Source of the DNA: Guadua angustifolia
Taxonomy: Eukaryota; Streptophyta; Magnoliopsida; Poales; Poaceae
DNA: 64,000 bases
Assembly (NCBI GenBank): GCA_036346375.1
Contig: JAYEVE010000489.1
Location: forward strand, 1 to 64,000
Direction of reading: 5' to 3'
Positions 59,055-64,000 of this stretch are shown here, piece after piece (position 1 is the first letter of the stretch; every line of letters begins with the position of its first letter). Below the pieces are notes generated by a model. The model saw nothing but the letters and a program-made list of their open reading frames with translations. It did not search any database and was not told where the DNA came from. Made by a program: the position numbers and the translations under genes.

Positions 59055-59244
59055 AAAAAAAATTGGCCAGGAGCTCTTACATTTCATTAAAGGAGGACAA
59101 CAGCCGAACTACAAACTCACAACCACACGCACACACATGTCTACACATGCCCACGCCTCGGCTCGCGAGCACTCAAACACGGACAAATTGAGCACGCTTC
59201 ACGTGCTCCCTCCAACCGAGCAAAGCTCGGCTCTCTACCCTGCA
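59055..59244 (-). mobile_element. LINE 3'-end fragment inside the MULE
   Basis: About 190 bp between CCTTCCCCTTTT (59043-59054) and CCTTCTTCTTTT (59245-59256), two mismatches, read as a target duplication. The CCAGGAGCTCTTAC and CATTAAAGGAGGA phrases follow the layout of inverted LINE tails elsewhere in the window. Confidence 0.55.
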
Positions 59245-59294
59245 CCTTCTTCTTTTATGGTGATTTGTAAAATTCTTTCACAAATTGAATATAT

Positions 59295-62161
59295 TGTGAC
59301 ATCCAAAAATTTGCTTCTTCATTTAATTTATTTATCTGGAATTTATTTGGAACCTTGTTGATTTTATAAAGTCTTTTTGTTGTAATTTTAGTTTTAATAA
59401 AAAGAATTTCTGCATAAAATTTAAAAGTTGAAAAATTCCTAAAATAATTTTATTGAGTTCCAAATATTCTAAAGTATTTTTAAGAATTTTTCTAGGATCT
59501 TTAGAGCTTTTTATCTATTTTTACTGTCACGCTTTTCTCTCAGCTTAAAAAAAATATGAAATTAGGGCCCCACCTGTCAAGTGCAGAGGTGGGACTTGGG
59601 CCATGCCTGGCCGGCACGGCCCGAGCCCGTCGTTCTTCGGGCCTGCGTGAAACGGGCCAGCACGGCCCGGTCATTTTTTCGTCTTGGGCGGCCCAGACGA
59701 ACGGCAAAAATCAAGGCACTGCACGGCCCAAAGGCCTTATTGGTCATTGCTTTGTTGGGCCAGCCCAACACAAAGACTCGAGAGAATGCAAGCACACTAA
59801 ATATTTTTTATAAATTCATCGTTGTTCAAATGAAAAGGTTGTCTACATGAAAAATATGTGTCTCGAAATTCTCTACAACTATCATATAGAATATAAATTC
59901 ATATGAGTAAAGGAAGACCTTGAAAAATGCAGATTACCGAGAGATGTGGCGTCGGTCCGAAACTATACAGCGCACTATACAGCCCTGCCCATTTTTTTCG
60001 TGTCAGGTCGTGCTTTGGCCCATTATTTTTCGTGTTGGGTCGTGCTGGCCCACTAGGGCCCGGCCCAATTCCCAGGTCTAGTCAAGTGTGTCTCCTACCT
60101 CCAGCCAAAGCCAGAGAAGAAGTCTGTGTCTCTCCTCCATTTACAAGGATTTTGAGCTCCAAATACTCATGATTTCTGCAGCAATTCTTTCCAAAAATTT
60201 AGGCAAATCAATTCCCGCCACATCCTCAACCTTCCAAAGCATTTTCCCATCAAATCCCCCTCATTTTGCCCAAAATTTGGTGAAATCTTCCATTTTTGGC
60301 CACCACCATTCTCGTCGTGATTACCGCCTCCCCAGTCCTCCTCCCACCCTATAAAAGGGATCCCAGTGCCTCTCGCCATCACGGATCCATTTTGCCTCTC
60401 CCCCCAAGTTATTTCATTCTCGTTTCATCAGATTTTGCAAGAGAATCTCTCGGGTGAACAGTACTAAGGGTACAGTAATGATGAAACAATACTGCTATGG
60501 TGCCATTTCTTTTTTCCTTTTTTCTTGTTTTTAAACTTCCAGGAGTCCGTTTTCGCCTGTTTGAACTCCGTTTTGCTCTGTTTTTCTTTCTAAATTCATC
60601 TAAAATCTGAAATTACTTATTTATGCTAGTTTGTTATTTTATTAAACTTATTTGGATTTTATTTGAAATTGGTTGTTTTTCATGTATAGATTTGGAGAGC
60701 CGGAGGAGTTTGCGGTCAACGATCCTGAACTTCAACCCTTCGACCAAGGCAAGTCACACCCTTGAACATGTTGATCCCATAATTTAAAATTATATTTTGA
60801 TTTAAATTATTACATGCATAGTTTTATCAATGTAATTTAAATCCCAGTTTTAAATAATTAGTTACTCCTAATTGTTATGACCTTAATTGACTTTGAAATA
60901 TTCATTCCTTGTCATCTTAGAGCAAAATATCGCTGGTTGATACATTATTGTAGTATTAATTAGTGCTATATAGTAAATGGCTTAGATGTGCTTAGACATG
61001 AATTTATGACTTTTTGGGAATTTATGCCAAAACAAGATTTATGTTGAAAATAAAGTTATTCCTTGATGTCGGTGCACTATGGGATGTTTTGAAAGATAAT
61101 GTTATTCAAAAGAAAGTGAAAATGTGATTTAGACCGGGCTAGAATGGTTGAGTGGGAGGTGCGTGAGGCACAAAGGTTGTGAAAGCTCGCCTAGTCAATT
61201 AAGGACCTGTCTATATTACGCTGAATATAAAGCCTTACCGTACTACTACAAGTGCGAATGGGGCGGACCGACTATCCAGATGCGACATACCATGGACAGT
61301 CATGCCATTAAGTTGAAAGTGGTAGTGGGTGTAAGGCTGCTACTTGGCGCAAAAGGGGCTTCTGGACTGGGCGGTTTTAACCCTACCAGCGGTGGAACCT
61401 TAGCGGACATGACTACTTGGATGGAGTTTTATAGAGGTCTTGTCGTGATTTTCTTTGTCGACACACCAAAGGAAGTATATATTTGGGCGAAAGGAGATAA
61501 TCATGTCTTGTGGGTAAGGTTGTACAACCTCTGCGGAGTGTAAAACTAATCGATTAGCCGTGCCCGCTGTTATGGGCATGTCGAGCAAGCCTTTCACGAA
61601 CTAGACTTTGGATTTCAAAATATTTTCAAAAAAATGGTTTATATGTGGAGAGAGCCCACATGGGAAAATTTAGGATGAAACTCTATGTTGGAGCCCGTGC
61701 CAAAAATTGGATTAAAACTTAGTTTTTACTATATCAATTACGCATTAAAAATTAATTATTGTATTTGAAATATTGCTTTATGCTCAACTAAAACATATTA
61801 TGCCTTCCTTTGTGACCCTTCATTGATACTGCATTTACTGTGTGACTTGCAGAGTACTTTTGCACTCATACTTGCTTACTCTATCTTTTTAGAAGAGTAT
61901 CTCTACGATAGTGAGGACCAAGATAAATAGGCCACTGCTCTAGTTGATTGCCTGTGGCGAATCTATTGGGTTCTAGTACTGGTTTTATTCTGTTTTCACT
62001 GTAATCTTTTATTTGGCCTGCGTGCCATAATTATTGTAAACTCTAATTATTAATAAAATACGTTAGATATGTTGTGATAACATTTCTGCTGTGTACTAAT
62101 TTTTGCTGGACTAGTGCAGGATACACAGAGGATTTCGAAAGTGTTTTTCCGGGGTCCGACA
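59295..62161 (+). mobile_element. Solo LTR (about 2.87 kb) inserted in the MULE
   Basis: Starts TGTGACATCCAAAAATTTGC and ends CGGGGTCCGACA, with TG...CA ends. Flanks TATAT (59290-59294) and TATAC (62162-62166) agree at four of five bases. A plus-strand TATA box (CCTATAAAAGGGA, about 60,348) marks the promoter. There is no internal region. Length and ends resemble long LTRs of grass Gypsy-type elements. It contains a nested hAT element. Confidence 0.8.
59584..60080. mobile_element. Non-autonomous hAT element nested in the solo LTR
   Basis: 497 bp between perfect eight-base duplications GTCAAGTG (59576-59583 and 60081-60088). The right end, on the complement, reads TAGACCTGGGAATTGGGCC and the left end CAGAGGTGGGACTTGGGCC. 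The interior is rich in GGCCCGGCACGGCCC-type motifs. Confidence 0.88.
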
Positions 62162-62680
62162 TATACCTTTCATTTTCCTCTCTTGATGGTGGCTTGACTA
62201 TCAAGACTTGTTCAATCTCTTTCATACTTTCCTCACCGCTATGATCTTCTACATCTGCCTCATTCTCTACATTGTAAGAAATTTCCTTTTCCTAGTTGCT
62301 GCCTTGATCACTCTTGTCAGAAACCTCATCCGCTGTCTACTCAACATATATATTTGCCACTCCACCTTCAGTTATGCAGTCGAACATCTGTTGGTAGGAC
62401 TTGTCACCAAAAAACAGCCTAAGCCCACACTTCAATTCCTTCCAAGGAAACCGCCGATGAAGATGCATTACACCTGTCACTGTGATGTTGTCGCCGAGGT
62501 GTCCTTTTATCTTAGGCAAAGAAACCTTATCCCGCTCAATACAGAACATACCAACCTCCCCATCTATGTAATGAAGCTCTCTGCCAGCATTGATGAACTC
62601 CCCCTTGCAATGAAAGCTCACTACAAGATGATCTATCATGTTCATTCTTGCATGAAAATCCATGCATAGCAAAGTTCGAA

Positions 62681-64000
62681 TCTTAGCTTACTCGACATCA
62701 AATAAAAAATCTGAGTTTCACTAGATTCCTAACATATCATAATTTGAGATTACCGAATTAAATTAATGGTTTTAAAAATTTGTTGAGACCCACCCTTCTG
62801 GTGTGGAATACCAAAGGGGTCTCATATGTATACTGTTCTAGTCCCATGATTAGTAGCTAGTACACACATTCACAACTTAGTAATCACATCCATACACAAT
62901 AAATTTCATAAATACGATTGTTAGTGATATATGATCCTTACAATAAGGCCTTATGGCTAGCAAAAGCAGCGAAAAGTAGCGGAAGCAAGATCCAATGATA
63001 TGCCTTAGCCAAAAATATCCACAGATAATCGACAAAGAGTAAGTCCTAGAAAAGCCCATCATAGTAGTCCCCATAACCCATGGTAAAGTAGGAATCATCG
63101 GAGATCGTGGGTTCCACAACCTCTGAATAAATATCAATAAGCAAGAGTGAGTATATTTATATTCAGCAAGACTTGTGGTATATCACAAATATAAGTAAAT
63201 TTGGCTATGTCAAAAGTGATGGTCATTCTAGGTTCTTTTTACATAAAGCGAGATTTATTCAACAATAACAGATAGTATATTACAAACGAAATTTGTAAAG
63301 AGCAGTTGACAAGTATGTAAATAAGTGTATATATACATATATGTATGTATGTGTGTATGTATGTAAAAGCAATTTACAATTCTCCATGATTGTATTTACC
63401 AAACCATCTTCTGCCATTTCTTGGCATAAAATCTAAAATAAAAACATTTCCCCAATTTTTCCAATTCAGCCATATTTATAAAACATAAAATCTAACTAGT
63501 GTTAGTGCACTAGAGCCGCCCTTGACCGCGGCTTTTCAAAAAGATTTATACTCTAGGGGCGTACAAATTTACTCACAAGATATGACTAACTCTTTTCACC
63601 ACTATTTTTACACTTTCTTTGGTGTATGGCCAAGAGATCATAACAAGAGTTGTTACATCTCTTAAACTTGACTTTGCACCAGCCCAGTGATGTTTGACCC
63701 TTGTTATGGCGGTGGAAATTACATCCATATAATACATAATAACAATGACAGTTGATCTCTATCATAACCATTTCCCTCGTAGAAAGGCATACACCATTAA
63801 TGTATTGGTATGTGTTTTCCCATACCTTTTGTGTGGACACTCCTGCGAGCAAACCTACCTAGAATGCTCGCATTACTCTAGCCTTCCAATGTACAAAGTT
63901 AGACCTAAGAGACTTAATAAGCTAAGTTGCCCCATAATAGCACTTGTGGTTGTATGGATGTTTTGGATTATGCAACACTACGTTAAGTCATTAATCCAAC
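62681..64000. other. No gene recognised
   Basis: AT-rich sequence. The 62,900-63,200 stretch has the look of LTR retrotransposon non-coding DNA, but no ends, primer site or domains were found. Confidence 0.45.
63325..63365. repeat. (TA)n / (TATG)n microsatellite
   Basis: TATATA passes into TATG and TGTG units over about 41 bp. Confidence 0.85.

Larger units (their letters stand above)
58014..62672 (-). pseudogene. mudrA-like transposase: PB1-like N-terminus and GRPKK/zinc-knuckle C-terminus, core missing
   Basis: The first block (62,672-62,337) is the PB1-like N-terminal domain of MULE proteins (LVVSFHCKGEFINAGRELHY, GHLGDNITVTGVMHLHRRF). The next (about 62,260-62,170, then 59,290-58,660) is the acidic linker with GEDSLAEDEEAKELGDLAKE and a KISNVRYGKSAPIVIRW block. 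The last (58,271-58,014) has PVPPGYVKMLSRPRKVRREA and a degenerate CCHC knuckle. The DDE catalytic core and SWIM finger, several hundred residues, are absent between 58,660 and about 58,300. Not functional. Confidence 0.7.
57720..62680 (-). mobile_element. MuDR-type MULE, decayed, split by later insertions
   Basis: Reading leftwards on the minus strand there are three separated coding blocks of a mudrA-like protein. The sequence just before the solo LTR (ENERY, near 62,175) and just after it (QFVKEFYK, near 59,285) joins as one frame, which supports one element later interrupted. Terminal inverted repeats were not found, so the outer limits are approximate. Confidence 0.65.

Noticed and set aside
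61148..61543. 131-codon plus-strand frame
   Set aside because: It lies inside the 2.87-kb solo LTR; no domain is seen and LTRs of this size often hold chance frames.

Overview
The window is nuclear DNA from a flowering plant, most likely a grass (Poaceae). The grounds are Tourist and Stowaway MITEs, L1-type LINEs whose ORF1 and ORF2 resemble grass copies, a Copia element with a plant initiator-Met primer site, and a 34-exon plasma-membrane Ca2+-ATPase. Species cannot be named from the sequence. I recognise one near-complete host gene; most of the rest is transposable elements, many nested, and their debris.

Layout. 1-3350 is the right part of a decayed hAT transposon with a TTF/ZMYM1-type transposase; its left end lies outside the window. 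4.1-5.0 kb holds a MITE and a LINE tail. 6.04-7.08 kb is a broken glucose-6-phosphate 1-epimerase copy. 8.0-9.44 kb is a solo LTR with a 5-bp target duplication. 10.07-11.97 kb is a 5'-truncated LINE with a 12-bp duplication. 12-20 kb is mostly non-coding, with microsatellites, a minisatellite, a Stowaway MITE and a foldback MITE. 20.85-23.63 kb is a non-autonomous Copia element with both LTRs. 25.79-27.46 kb is a non-autonomous hAT element ending about 0.5 kb before the start codon of the ATPase gene.

The ATPase gene (27,998-49,153, + strand) is an ACA8/ACA10-type autoinhibited Ca2+-ATPase: N-terminal calmodulin-binding region, actuator domain, DKTGT phosphorylation site, KGA nucleotide site, TGDGTNDAPAL hinge and ten membrane segments. 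About 1,081 codons can be traced. Four exons are each one base short, and each shortfall falls in a homopolymer run. That suggests either homopolymer undercalls in the assembly or a recently inactivated gene. Introns carry a Tourist MITE, two hAT elements, other MITEs and an antisense LINE of about 4.75 kb that contains a MULE.

Downstream, 52.6-56.8 kb is a nested repeat block with an LTR-like segment carrying about nine ~53-bp units, eight of them with a CACGTG G-box. 57.7-62.7 kb is a decayed MuDR-type MULE on the minus strand, interrupted by a 2.9-kb solo LTR (itself hit by a hAT element) and a LINE fragment. The last 1.3 kb has no recognisable gene. I see no novel enzymatic or defence system; the notable points are the state of the ATPase gene, the TE nesting and the G-box array.
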